The notes beneath the pieces were generated by a model that was not told the origin of the DNA, did no database searches, and saw only the letters and a program-made list of their open reading frames with translations. This document shows positions 24,925 to 33,157 of a stretch of DNA of 53,357 nt, one piece after another; the stretch's first letter is position 1, and every line of letters starts with the position of its first letter. A program made the translations under genes and the position numbers. Location: contig JABIVD010000054.1 of assembly GCA_018667335.1 (NCBI GenBank), forward strand, positions 1-53,357, in the 5' to 3' direction. This DNA is from Rhodospirillaceae bacterium (GTDB lineage Bacteria; Pseudomonadota; Alphaproteobacteria; UBA6615).

Positions 24925-25107
24925 TCAGGGAGTGTCAGTTTTCCAAATGAGGTCAGCATCCAAATCGCTTTGGACTGATGTGTACTTTAGCGTGCCACCA
25001 TCTTCCGTGAGGATACCTTGTCTGGCGCCAGCGCGGACACAAACACCGGGCTCAACGAAAACGGCAATCCAAACCTTAGTTGAATTTGCACTGTCAGGAT
25101 CACTCAA
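24925..25107 (-). CDS. Possible small protein overlapping the lipoprotein stop
   Basis: A frame of about 60 codons starts at TTG 25107, inside the last codons of the lipoprotein gene, and ends at 24925. A longer version from an ATG at 25167 would overlap that gene by 68 bases. The peptide contains VWIAVFVEPGVCVRAGARQG but no recognisable domain. There is no convincing ribosome-binding site, so this is weak. It might instead be the 3' remnant of a longer lipoprotein frame. Confidence 0.3.
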   Translation of the reverse strand: MSDPDSANSTKVWIAVFVEPGVCVRAGARQGILTEDGGTLKYTSVQSDLDADLIWKTDTP

Positions 25108-25789
25108 TATCGGCGCGTGCGGTCCATGGTTTTTGAAGTTTTGCGAGGGCTTCTGGTTTTCCTGCAAAAATATCGACTTCTCGAAATTCGCCGGATGAGA
25201 AGCGGAATTTTGTTAATGCCTCACGCGCACGCGTGGGTTCCAGGCTGTAGCGTTTTACGGCTTCGCCGACCCAACGGGCCGCGAAGGCACCGCTCTCCAT
25301 CTTAAGTTCAGCGCGGAATGATCCGATATAGAGCGTCTCACCTTCTCTCACCACGAAGGTCGGCGTCAGATCGCTGACAACGGCGGTCGATTTTCCATTC
25401 TCGGTCTTGCGCGCGACATCAATGAAATTGGTGATCTTCGTATCGCGCCCGAAGCTGAACAGTTCATCCACCGCGTTCTCCGTCACAGAACGCAGGAAAT
25501 AGGTTCCGGGGTCGAGTGCGAGGGCGAGCCACGTGGTGTCGGTGTCTCTGTCCTGATGACGGGCTGTGCTCGCGCGGTCTTCCTCGTCACCCGCGATGCG
25601 GATCGACATTCGATAAACGTTACTGGCGGGAACCTGCAGGAATGATTTTTCGGTGTCTGGTTCGAGCTGGATGCTCGCGATAACAACCGATTTTCCCTTC
25701 TGGGAAATCTGTTGCTCGATGGTCGGAGCACAGGCAGCGAGAAACAGAAAGCCAAGAACGAAAAGACGGGGTGTGACGCGCTTTATCAT
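25100..25789 (-). CDS. Lipoprotein of unknown function
   Basis: The 229-residue product starts MIKRVTPRLFVLGFLFLAAC, a textbook lipoprotein signal with lipobox LAAC (Cys near residue 20). The mature part has beta-rich segments such as DTTWLALALDPGTYFLRSV and GETLYIGSFRAEL, suggesting a periplasmic beta-sandwich anchored to a membrane. I know no function. It is cotranscribed at most with the doubtful small frame downstream. uvrA ends 66 bases upstream in the same direction, so read-through from uvrA is possible. Confidence 0.7.
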   Translation of the reverse strand: MIKRVTPRLFVLGFLFLAACAPTIEQQISQKGKSVVIASIQLEPDTEKSFLQVPASNVYRMSIRIAGDEEDRASTARHQDRDTDTTWLALALDPGTYFLRSVTENAVDELFSFGRDTKITNFIDVARKTENGKSTAVVSDLTPTFVVREGETLYIGSFRAELKMESGAFAARWVGEAVKRYSLEPTRAREALTKFRFSSGEFREVDIFAGKPEALAKLQKPWTARADIE

Positions 25790-25855
25790 TGGATAACCCT
25801 AGCGTCCTCATCAAGGGCCTGTCACCGGGTTCATCACTCACAAAATGCTTGGCGC

Positions 25856-28726
25856 TCACGCCCGTTTCTTCGTCTTCTTCGCCAGTGCCGGCAGGTAGGG
25901 GGCGAGGAAGTCGCCGGTGAAGCTGCGTTTGACCGCGCAGATGTCTTCCGGGGTGCCGGAGGCGACGACCTCGCCGCCCTTGTCGCCACCCTCGGGGCCG
26001 AGGTCGATGATCCAGTCGGCGGTCTTGATGACCTCCAGATTGTGCTCGATCACCACCACCGTGTTGCCCTGTTCGACGAGTGCGTGGAGCACCTCGAGCA
26101 GCTTGCGCACGTCGTGATAGTGCAGGCCGGTCGTCGGCTCATCGAGAATGTACAGCGTCTTGCCCGTGGCCCGGCGTGACAGCTCCTTGGCGAGCTTCAC
26201 CCGCTGGGCCTCGCCGCCCGACAGGGTGGTGGCCGCCTGGCCCACATGGACGTAGCTGAGGCCGACCCGCTCGAGGGTCTCCAGCTTGTCCCGGATCGAC
26301 GGCACGGCCTTGAAGAACTCCCGGCCTTCCTCGACGGTCATGTCCAGCACGTCGGCGATGGACTTGTCCCGGTAGAGGATTTCCAGGGTCTCGCGGTTGT
26401 AGCGCTTGCCCTGACACACGTCGCATTCGACATACACATCCGGCAGGAAATGCATCTCGATCTTGATGACGCCGTCGCCCTGGCAGGCCTCGCAGCGCCC
26501 GCCCTTCACGTTGAACGAGAAGCGGCCCGGCTTGTAGCCCCGCGCCTTGGATTCCGGCAGGCCGGTGAACCAGTCCCGGATCGGCGTGAAGGCGCCGGTG
26601 TAGGTCGCGGGATTGGACCGCGGCGTGCGGCCGATGGGTGACTGGTCGATGTCGATGACCTTGTCGAAATGGTCGAGGCCCTCGATGGCCGCGTGGGCTC
26701 CCGGTGCCGCGCGTGAGCCGTAAATATGCCGCGCGGCGGCGTTGTACAGCGTGTCGAGCACCAGGGTGGACTTGCCCGAGCCCGAGACCCCGGTGACGCA
26801 GGTGAAGGTGCCGACAGGGATTTCTGCGGTCACGTCCTGCAGATTGTTCGAGGTCGCGCCGATGACCTTGAGGACCTGGCCCTTCTTGCCCGGGCGGCGT
26901 TCGTCCGGGATGGGAACCTGCTCGATGCCGGTGAGATATTTCGCGGTCAGGCTCTTGCTGACCTGCTGCATCACCTTCTTGGGCGTGCCCTGGGCCACGA
27001 CCTCGCCGCCATGTATGCCCGCGCCGGGGCCCATGTCGATCAGATAGTCGGCGGCGCGGATCGCGTCCTCGTCATGCTCGACGACGATCACGGTGTTGCC
27101 CAGATCGCGCAGGCGCCTGAGGGTCTCGAGCAGGCGGGCATTGTCGCGCTGATGCAGGCCGATGGACGGCTCGTCGAGGACATACAGCACACCGGTCAGG
27201 CCGGAGCCGATCTGGGAGGCCAGCCGGATCCGCTGGCTCTCGCCGCCCGACAGGGTGCCCGACTTGCGGTCGAGGGTGAGGTACTCAAGCCCCACATCGT
27301 TGAGGAAGCCGAGCCGCTCGTTGATCTCGCGCAGGATCCGGTCGGCGATCTCGCGCTCCTTGGGGGTCAGGTGGTTCTCCAGATCGAGGAACCAGGCGCC
27401 GGCCGCCGCGATCGACATCTCGGTCGTCGCGCTGACATGCTTGCCGTTGATCCGCACCGCCAGCGCCTCGGGCTTCAAACGCGCACCGGCGCAGGTCTCA
27501 CAAACAGACGTCACCTGATACTTGCCGATCTCCTCGCGCGCCCAGCTGCTCTCGGTCTCCCGGTAGCGGCGCTCCAGGTTCATGACCACGCCCTCGAAGG
27601 GCTTCTTGGTCTCGTATGTGCGCAGCCCGTCGTCGTATTTCATCGTGATCGAGGTCTTGCCCGAGCCGAACAACACCGCCCCTTGCACCTTCTCGGGCAG
27701 TTCAGACCAGGCGTCGGCCGCAGAGGCCTTGTAGTGGCGCGCGATCGCTTCGAGGGTCTGGGCGTAGTAGGGGCTGGAAGAGTTGGACCAGGGGGCCACC
27801 GCACCGTCGCGCAGGCTCTTGGTCCGGTCCGGCACCACCAGATCGGGGTCGACCACAACCTTGGTGCCCAGCCCGTCGCAGGCCGGACAGGCGCCGAACG
27901 GGTTGTTGAACGAGAACAGCCGCGGCTCGATCTCCTCGATCGTGAAGCCGGACACGGGACAGGCGAACTTGGACGAGAAGATCGTCTGCTCGCCGCCGTC
28001 GGCGTTCTCGGCAAATACGAGCCCGTCGGCCAACTCCAGCGCGGTCTCGATGGAATCCGCAAGCCGGGTTTCGATGCCCGGGCGCACCACGATCCGGTCC
28101 ACCACCACGGCGATGTCGTGCTTGAAGTTCTTGTCGAGTGTGGGCGCATCGGCGATCTCGAACATCTCGCCGTCGATTTTCACCCGCTGGAAGCCGCGTT
28201 TCTGCAGACCCGCCAGTTCCTTGCGGTACTCGCCCTTGCGGCCGCGCACGATGGGGGCGAGCAGATACAACCGCGTGCCTTCGTCCATCTCCATGGTGCG
28301 GTCGACCATCTGGCTGACCGACTGGGCCTCGATGGGCAGGCCCGTGGCGGGCGAGTAGGGGATGCCGACCCGCGCATAGAGCAGGCGCAGGTAATCGTAG
28401 ATCTCGGTCACCGTGCCCACGGTCGAGCGCGGGTTCCGGCTGGTCGTCTTCTGCTCGATGGAGATCGCCGGCGACAGGCCCTCGATCGAGTCCACATCCG
28501 GCTTCTGCATCAGCTCCAGAAACTGGCGCGCATAGGCCGACAGGCTCTCGACATAGCGCCGCTGCCCCTCGGCATAGATCGTATCGAAGGCGAGGGACGA
28601 CTTGCCCGATCCCGACAGCCCGGTGATCACCACCAGGGAATCCCGGGGGAGCGATACATCGACGTTACGCAAATTGTGCTCGCGGGCGCCGCGAACGACG
28701 ATTTTGTTGTTTATTGCCAAAGCCAA
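25856..28726 (-). CDS. uvrA: Excinuclease ABC subunit A
   Basis: UvrA is the damage-sensing ATPase of nucleotide excision repair. The 956-residue protein has both ABC modules: Walker [20 protein letters not shown] and [18 protein letters not shown], signatures [18 protein letters not shown] and [16 protein letters not shown], and zinc sites around CPACDGLG and [18 protein letters not shown]. The start is odd: translation begins with TTG at 28726 (the first codons are TTG GCT TTG GCA) and no ATG or GTG is available before the stop of the upstream cassette gene, whose stop codon is only 6 bases away. The gene therefore seems to have been placed downstream of an inserted cassette and to depend on it for transcription. 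Confidence 0.96.
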   Translation of the reverse strand: MALAINNKIVVRGAREHNLRNVDVSLPRDSLVVITGLSGSGKSSLAFDTIYAEGQRRYVESLSAYARQFLELMQKPDVDSIEGLSPAISIEQKTTSRNPRSTVGTVTEIYDYLRLLYARVGIPYSPATGLPIEAQSVSQMVDRTMEMDEGTRLYLLAPIVRGRKGEYRKELAGLQKRGFQRVKIDGEMFEIADAPTLDKNFKHDIAVVVDRIVVRPGIETRLADSIETALELADGLVFAENADGGEQTIFSSKFACPVSGFTIEEIEPRLFSFNNPFGACPACDGLGTKVVVDPDLVVPDRTKSLRDGAVAPWSNSSSPYYAQTLEAIARHYKASAADAWSELPEKVQGAVLFGSGKTSITMKYDDGLRTYETKKPFEGVVMNLERRYRETESSWAREEIGKYQVTSVCETCAGARLKPEALAVRINGKHVSATTEMSIAAAGAWFLDLENHLTPKEREIADRILREINERLGFLNDVGLEYLTLDRKSGTLSGGESQRIRLASQIGSGLTGVLYVLDEPSIGLHQRDNARLLETLRRLRDLGNTVIVVEHDEDAIRAADYLIDMGPGAGIHGGEVVAQGTPKKVMQQVSKSLTAKYLTGIEQVPIPDERRPGKKGQVLKVIGATSNNLQDVTAEIPVGTFTCVTGVSGSGKSTLVLDTLYNAAARHIYGSRAAPGAHAAIEGLDHFDKVIDIDQSPIGRTPRSNPATYTGAFTPIRDWFTGLPESKARGYKPGRFSFNVKGGRCEACQGDGVIKIEMHFLPDVYVECDVCQGKRYNRETLEILYRDKSIADVLDMTVEEGREFFKAVPSIRDKLETLERVGLSYVHVGQAATTLSGGEAQRVKLAKELSRRATGKTLYILDEPTTGLHYHDVRKLLEVLHALVEQGNTVVVIEHNLEVIKTADWIIDLGPEGGDKGGEVVASGTPEDICAVKRSFTGDFLAPYLPALAKKTKKRA

Positions 28727-28732
28727 ATACTC

Positions 28733-29182
28733 TTAGAAAATGCCGGAAAATTTTGCTCGAAACGCATCTTCTAATCCAGATCGGAACTCTGCGGCTTTTG
28801 TTGAGATAGCCGGAAGACGCTCAACGTCCACGGCACGATGCGCAACACCGTACGGACCCAACGTAATGGCGTCGCGCAGGTGTACTAAGTCCGTAAATGA
28901 ATCTCCGAACTGCCACGCGGTTTCACGGAGTTCGGTTAAATCAGACCCGATCCGACTAGAAAGCATATCAATCTTGAATTTATGGCGGTCCAATTTCGGG
29001 TCCGTTGAGGCAGCGCTCCAATATTCGGCGCCGGTCTCTTCAATCTCGTTTGCTAAATCGCGAATACGATCTACAGCGGACCGAACTTCGTTCCGTCGGT
29101 GTGAATATTTCGCAACGATGAATGTGGCCAGCGCACCAAGGAAGACGCCGAGTGCAAATTCGACAATCCCACTACCCTCCAA
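28733..29182 (-). CDS. Membrane-anchored coiled-coil protein of the uvrA-ssb cassette
   Basis: The 149-residue protein has one N-terminal transmembrane helix (VEFALGVFLGALATFIVAKY), then a basic stop-transfer stretch (SHRRNEVR) and a long helical cytoplasmic part, including VDRIRDLANEIEETGAEYWS and the conserved-looking FTDLVHLRDAITLG block. The start is TTG 29182, which overlaps the end of the DUF4325 gene; a good GGAGGG lies just inside, so a later non-ATG start is possible. I do not recognise a named family. Position as third gene of the ATPase-DUF4325 cassette suggests it is the membrane-bound effector or anchor. It ends 6 bases before uvrA. Confidence 0.65.
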   Translation of the reverse strand: MEGSGIVEFALGVFLGALATFIVAKYSHRRNEVRSAVDRIRDLANEIEETGAEYWSAASTDPKLDRHKFKIDMLSSRIGSDLTELRETAWQFGDSFTDLVHLRDAITLGPYGVAHRAVDVERLPAISTKAAEFRSGLEDAFRAKFSGIF

Positions 29183-29531
29183 CCGTCACATCAACTTTCG
29201 GCGCGTCTAAATCGGCTTCAATTGAGGCCTCTTCTACGTATGACCAAATTTGAGCAATCCACGTTTCGTCACGGGACATCAATTCAATCAGCGCCTTGAG
29301 CGTCGACAGTGAAAAGTGTTCCTCGCGAATAAGGCCGCCAAAAGCTTCCTCAAGAAACGAAGACCCGTATCCTTCCGTGTCGTTCAGATCGATGACAGTT
29401 TTCTCACCGATGCGCAGTGTCGGGACTAGAAAGTCCTGTCGAAACTGTTCTCCACTAAAATCTCCTTCGTGCCGAAACCTCGGTCCCGGAACATCAGTGA
29501 AGTCTTCCGATATGTGAATCCTCGTGACCAT
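29172..29531 (-). CDS. DUF4325 STAS-like protein of the cassette
   Basis: ATG 29531, preceded by GAGGAATTTG, gives 119 residues; a TTG two codons upstream is less likely. The core KTVIDLNDTEGYGSSFLEEAFGGLIR (cited in part; residues 57-69 are SSFLEEAFGGLIR) is the mark of the DUF4325 STAS-like family, which resembles anti-sigma-factor antagonists such as SpoIIAA. The Ser pair at 57-58 is at the position where STAS proteins are phosphorylated, which is an inference by analogy. The gene overlaps the upstream ATPase gene by 38 bases and the next gene by 11, so the three are tightly coupled. Confidence 0.8.
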   Translation of the reverse strand: MVTRIHISEDFTDVPGPRFRHEGDFSGEQFRQDFLVPTLRIGEKTVIDLNDTEGYGSSFLEEAFGGLIREEHFSLSTLKALIELMSRDETWIAQIWSYVEEASIEADLDAPKVDVTVGG

Positions 29532-30696
29532 CCTCAAATTCCTCGATCAATGCCTGCTGAGACACTTTCCATTGGATTAATGTACCACCTATGGATTTGG
29601 AGTGGTTCGCGATGTTTTCCACCCCGCCCGAATGATATGTGTATTCCCCGTAGCCACTAAGAATGCGCAGCCAACCATCATCACAAACATCCACAAAATC
29701 GCGTACATCCTTAAGGCCTCTGCCTCTGTGCGCCTGTTTGGTTCTAGACTCCCTCAACTCCATTGCGGCTTTGATCAAATTTCCATCGTTCCTAACTAGG
29801 CTAAATCGCTCCAGTAAACGCCCAATGGCAGTCCTTCCGTGCAAATGCGGAAGTGTTCGTGGAATGCCGACGCCCTGATCATAGAAGATGATCTGAAACT
29901 CTTTACGTTTATGGTCGACTGATCCCGCCATCCACCATCGATTTGTCATAACCGGGCAAGTGTTGGGTAAACCTTTCAGATACGCATGTTGAATCGCGTT
30001 ATTCATAGCCTCTGCCAGACCGGCAAACATACGTCCGCGAGCATGCTCGTTAACAGCGCCAGCGCCCGCTGTAAGTGCCACACGAAGCTGCTTTGCCAAT
30101 ACCGTCTTTGCTTCGTTGCTGGTGAAGTATCGAATGTATTCGATGTCTGTGTCTGCTGCAGTTTCGACATCAGTTAATGGCGGATGAACATCTAGCAGTT
30201 CGAAAAAACCAACCTGGTCCAAGACATTCGCGATGTCCGGATTCGTCGGATAAGTGCCGGTCAGCGAATTATGAAACCCACCGATCCGTCGACAACGGTA
30301 AAACTCCGCAGTTAGGTAGAGCATAGCCGCCGGACTTATTCTCTCCAAGGTATTGAAATCAATACAAACCTTTCGCCTGTGTTCAAACACCAAGGTCCTG
30401 ATGTCGTTAACAAACTGGACAACTTCCTCATAATTTCTCCGAAGACTGATATGGCGGGGAGCAGGAAGCATAATTGCTGACCCGATGGAAGTTTCTGCCA
30501 ATCCAGATGTTCTACTCAGAATGCCGGGAATTGCAGCTTGTCGATTGTTAAACTTCGCCCAGGCTAGTCGTTTACGGCGAAAATTTTTCCGTGTCCGCCT
30601 ATGTGCACTGCGTAAGCGTGCTTGATGCTGTTTCTGGCTGACATGTTTCATGGGCAATTCAGATCGCTGCAACCGGGGATGGACAAGTTTACCCAT
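29494..30696 (-). CDS. STAS-like/histidine-kinase-type ATPase of the cassette
   Basis: From ATG 30696 the protein is 400 residues; an alternative ATG lies at 30651. The first 60 residues are very rich in Arg and Lys and may bind nucleic acid. Residues 85-175 look STAS-like (KVCIDFNTLERISPAAMLYL). Residues 215-375 form a GHKL-type ATPase: N box AEAMNNAIQHAY (228-239), G1 FYDQGVGIP (271-279), G2 HRGRGLKDV (323-331) and GGTLIQW (370-376). There is no phosphoacceptor His domain, so it resembles anti-sigma or partner-switching kinases more than sensor kinases. Base composition is visibly AT-richer than in the flanking uvrA and ssb genes, suggesting acquisition. Confidence 0.78.
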   Translation of the reverse strand: MGKLVHPRLQRSELPMKHVSQKQHQARLRSAHRRTRKNFRRKRLAWAKFNNRQAAIPGILSRTSGLAETSIGSAIMLPAPRHISLRRNYEEVVQFVNDIRTLVFEHRRKVCIDFNTLERISPAAMLYLTAEFYRCRRIGGFHNSLTGTYPTNPDIANVLDQVGFFELLDVHPPLTDVETAADTDIEYIRYFTSNEAKTVLAKQLRVALTAGAGAVNEHARGRMFAGLAEAMNNAIQHAYLKGLPNTCPVMTNRWWMAGSVDHKRKEFQIIFYDQGVGIPRTLPHLHGRTAIGRLLERFSLVRNDGNLIKAAMELRESRTKQAHRGRGLKDVRDFVDVCDDGWLRILSGYGEYTYHSGGVENIANHSKSIGGTLIQWKVSQQALIEEFEDGHEDSHIGRLH

Positions 30697-30716
30697 GGGA
30701 TGACTTTTGCACGAAT

Positions 30717-30745
30717 TTGCATTGAGAACAAAACATGAATATCAT
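30717..30745 (+). promoter_or_regulatory. ssb promoter with LexA-like operator
   Basis: TTGCAT (30717-30722) and TATCAT (30740-30745) are 17 bases apart, a good sigma-70 promoter pointing to ssb. The spacer contains GAAC-N7-GAAT (30726-30740), one mismatch from the alphaproteobacterial LexA box GAAC-N7-GAAC (equivalent to GTTC-N7-GTTC). A repressor bound there would block the promoter. The operator lies 30 bases upstream of the cassette ATPase start on the other strand, so it could also control the cassette and, through it, uvrA. A distinct minus-strand promoter was not obvious. Confidence 0.6.
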
Positions 30746-30877
30746 GGGGATAACTCCCCGTCCAGACCGCTTGTGGGCCAACGGGCCTCATGCCAGTGTG
30801 AGCGTGGATTTGCGCCCCGAGTCGCAGCCTTTCCGGGGCGCATGATGATCGATTCCCAAGTCTAGGAGACACAACCC

Positions 30878-31369
30878 ATGTCAGGCAGCGTTAACAAAGT
30901 CATGCTCGTTGGAAATCTGGGCCGCGACCCGGAAGTCCGCTCCATGCAGTCCGGTGACAAGGTCTGCAACCTGTCGGTTGCCACGTCCGAACGCTGGAAG
31001 GACCGCAATTCCGGTGAGATGCAGGAGAAGACCGAGTGGCATAGGGTGGTGATCTTCGACCAGAAGCTCATCGAAGTGGCTGAGAAGTACCTCCAGAAGG
31101 GCGCGAAAGTGTTCCTCGAGGGCCAGCTCCAGACCCGTAAATGGACTGACCAGTCCGGCCAGGAAAAGTACACGACCGAGGTTGTGTTGCAGCGTTTCCG
31201 CGGCCAGCTGGTCATGCTCGACAGTCGCGGCGGCCAGGGCCAGGGTGCCGGCGGCGGTGGCGGTGGCTATGATGCCGCACCGTCCTACGACCAGCAGCCC
31301 GCCATGGCAGCAGCCGGCGGTGGCGGCATGGGCGGCGGCGATGATCTGGACGACGAAATCCCGTTCTAG
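30878..31369 (+). CDS. ssb: Single-stranded DNA-binding protein
   Basis: SSB coats single-stranded DNA during replication and repair and recruits partners through its tail. The 163-residue protein has the OB-fold with [37 protein letters not shown] and [19 protein letters not shown] Gly/Gln-rich linker follows, and the protein ends with the acidic, Phe-terminated tip DDLDDEIPF that binds partner proteins. The leader of about 125 bases contains several small hairpins, for example GGGG-ATAA-CTCCCC near 30746. A terminator follows 12 bases after the stop. Confidence 0.96.
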   Translation: MSGSVNKVMLVGNLGRDPEVRSMQSGDKVCNLSVATSERWKDRNSGEMQEKTEWHRVVIFDQKLIEVAEKYLQKGAKVFLEGQLQTRKWTDQSGQEKYTTEVVLQRFRGQLVMLDSRGGQGQGAGGGGGGYDAAPSYDQQPAMAAAGGGGMGGGDDLDDEIPF

Positions 31370-31381
31370 GCAAAATTGTTT

Positions 31382-31408
31382 GGGATTTTAACGCGTTGAA
31401 ATCCCTTT
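31382..31408 (+). terminator. Intrinsic terminator after ssb
   Basis: GGGATTT and AAATCCC (31382-31388 and 31399-31405) enclose TAACGCGTTG, whose AACGCGTT is itself a palindrome, so the whole 24-base segment is nearly self-complementary. It is followed by TTTGATATAT. The T tract is short, so termination may be partial. Confidence 0.6.
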
Positions 31409-31415
31409 GATATAT

Positions 31416-31483
31416 CGCTCCGCAATACTGCGCCGGGTGGATAACCCCCGGAAAAGTCCTACATACCTGAGTGTTGCGGAGCG
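31416..31483 (+). promoter_or_regulatory. Nested inverted repeat in the SPFH gene leader
   Basis: CGCTCCGCAATACT (31416-31429) pairs with AGTGTTGCGGAGCG (31470-31483) at 13 of 14 positions, enclosing a second stem CCGGG/CCCGG (31433-31437 and 31447-31451). The resulting two-tier RNA structure lies 29 bases upstream of the SPFH start codon and occupies most of the intergenic space. It could be a structured 5' leader, an attenuator or a protein operator. Confidence 0.45.
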
Positions 31484-31512
31484 CTATTTGCCGGATTTAG
31501 GGGGCTAGTTTC

Positions 31513-32520
31513 ATGGAAGCATTTCTGCCGAGCGGATTTCTTGTATTCGTTATCGCGGTCGTCATTCTCGCGGCCGTCATTCTCAAGTCCGGCGTCAAAC
31601 AGGTTCCTCAGGCTCAGGAATGGACGGTTGAGCGGTTTGGCCGCTACACCCGCACGCTCTCGCCGGGCCTGCATCTGATTGTACCCTTCGTCGATCGGGT
31701 GGGGTTCAAGCTCTCCCTGCGCGAGACCGTGCTCGACATCCCGTCCCAGGACGTCATTTCCTACGACAACGCCACCATCACCGCCGACGGCGTGGCCTTC
31801 TATCAGGTCGTGGATTCGGCGCGGGCCGCCTATGAGGTCAACGACCTCGAGCGCGCGATCACGAACCTGGCCATGACCAACATCCGCACCGTGATCGGCT
31901 CCATGAGCCTCGATGACGTCTTGTCCAAGCGCGATGACATCAACGAGCGCCTGTTACGCGTCATTGATTCGGCGACCAACCCCTGGGGCATCAAGGTGAC
32001 CCGGGTCGAGATCAAGGATCTGACGCCGCCGGGCGACCTGGTCGAGGCCATGGGCGGGCAGATGAAGGCCGAGCGCGAGAAACGCGCGGAAATTCTCACG
32101 GCGGAAGGCGAGAAACAGGCGGCGATCTTACGCGCAGAGGGCATGAAGCAGGGCGCGATCCTGCAGGCCGAGGGCCGCCGGGAAGCCGCCTTCAAGGACG
32201 CAGAGGCGCGTGAACGCGAGGCCGAGGCCGAAGCCGCCGCCACCACGGCGGTTTCCGAGGCCATCGCTGCCGGCGACATGCAGGCGGTCAACTATTTCGT
32301 CGCTCAGAAATACGTCGAGGCCATTGGAAACCTGGCGTCAGCGCCCAACCAGCGGGTCATCCTGTTCCCGATCGAGGCCTCCAACTTCATCGGCAGCCTC
32401 GGCGGCATCGCCGAGATCGCGAAATCCGCGTTTGGCGGCGATGATGTGGGCCCGAGCGGTGCCAACGGCGCCGGCCGGGCGGGCTCGGTACCCGTCACCG
32501 CCCGCGGCGATGCCGACTAG
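31513..32520 (+). CDS. SPFH/band-7 (paraslipin, QmcA-type) membrane protein
   Basis: The 335-residue protein has an N-terminal membrane helix (FLVFVIAVVILAAVILKSG), then the SPFH domain starting VPQAQEWTVERFGRYTRTLSPGLHLIVPFVDRV, cited in part. An Ala/Glu-rich coiled-coil region follows (about 190-250). Such stomatin-like proteins form large membrane rings that organise lipids and regulate FtsH-type proteases. The NfeD-family gene follows after 14 bases; this pairing is the standard one and supports the call. The nested inverted repeat in the leader may regulate it. Confidence 0.92.
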   Translation: MEAFLPSGFLVFVIAVVILAAVILKSGVKQVPQAQEWTVERFGRYTRTLSPGLHLIVPFVDRVGFKLSLRETVLDIPSQDVISYDNATITADGVAFYQVVDSARAAYEVNDLERAITNLAMTNIRTVIGSMSLDDVLSKRDDINERLLRVIDSATNPWGIKVTRVEIKDLTPPGDLVEAMGGQMKAEREKRAEILTAEGEKQAAILRAEGMKQGAILQAEGRREAAFKDAEAREREAEAEAAATTAVSEAIAAGDMQAVNYFVAQKYVEAIGNLASAPNQRVILFPIEASNFIGSLGGIAEIAKSAFGGDDVGPSGANGAGRAGSVPVTARGDAD

Positions 32521-32534
32521 CCCGGAGACGCAGC

Positions 32535-33011
32535 ATGGATGAGTTCGTCGCGTTCTTCTGGGACATCGATTTCTGGCACTGGTGGGCCCTCGCGATCGCT
32601 TTGATCGCCGTTGAGACCTTTGCCGCCTCGACCCTGCTGCTGTGGCCCGCCATTTCAGCCGCCCTGATCGGACTTGTCGTGCTGATCGCGCCGGATTTTG
32701 ACTGGCGCTTCCAGGTGCTGGGATTCGCTGTCCTTTCGGTCATCAGCTCGATCCTGTGGCAACGCTGGCTGCGGATGCGTCCGATCAAGACCGACCACCC
32801 GAACCTGAACTCGCGCGGCCGCAGCTATGTCGGGCGACGCATCACTCTGGCGGAGCCCCTCAATGACGGCCGGGGCAGGGTTCAGATCGACGACACCTGG
32901 TGGCAGGTCAGCGCGGACGGTACCCTCGACAAAGGCGTCGAGATCGAGGTCACCGACACCGACGGGGCCACCCTGATCGTGCGTCCATTTTCTGCATCGG
33001 AAACCGCCTGA
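32535..33011 (+). CDS. NfeD-family membrane protein
   Basis: The 158-residue protein has two or three membrane helices in the first 75 residues (for example WALAIALIAVETFAASTLLLWPA), then a C-terminal OB-fold domain with GRSYVGRRITLAEPLNDGRG and the tail IEVTDTDGATLIVRPF. NfeD proteins act together with SPFH proteins in membrane quality control. This is the short form without the N-terminal serine protease domain. It is cotranscribed with the SPFH gene. Confidence 0.9.
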   Translation: MDEFVAFFWDIDFWHWWALAIALIAVETFAASTLLLWPAISAALIGLVVLIAPDFDWRFQVLGFAVLSVISSILWQRWLRMRPIKTDHPNLNSRGRSYVGRRITLAEPLNDGRGRVQIDDTWWQVSADGTLDKGVEIEVTDTDGATLIVRPFSASETA

Positions 33012-33054
33012 TTGAGGCCCGTTTCGGCCGGGTTTCAGGGCCCGCCATTCCTTG

Positions 33055-33074
33055 CCCGAATCCCCATATTCGGG
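33055..33074 (+). terminator. Hairpin after the nfeD gene
   Basis: CCCGAAT-CCCCAT-ATTCGGG is a perfect 7-bp stem with a 6-base loop, 44 bases after the NfeD stop. It lacks a T run (TAGGATC follows), so it may be a factor-assisted terminator or an mRNA 3' end stabiliser rather than a full intrinsic terminator. Confidence 0.4.
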
Positions 33075-33104
33075 TAGGATCTGACGATGAAAATGCACCC
33101 GATT

Positions 33105-33137
33105 CGGCGCTTTCGAAATTACATTAATTTCGCGCCG
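33105..33137 (+). promoter_or_regulatory. Hairpin in the gyrA leader
   Basis: CGGCG pairs with CGCCG and CGAAAT with ATTTCG around the loop TACATTA, with a CTTT bulge on the left side (33105-33137). The structure ends 20 bases before the gyrA ATG. Since gyrase genes respond to supercoiling and this is the only notable structure in the leader, a regulatory role is possible but unproven. Confidence 0.4.
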
Positions 33138-33157
33138 TACAGCGTTGAAAAATCATC

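Noticed and set aside
26726-28774. 682-codon open frame on the plus strand opposite uvrA
   Set aside because: It is a GC-driven shadow of uvrA; the uvrA protein is unmistakable, and the antisense product has no recognisable motif.
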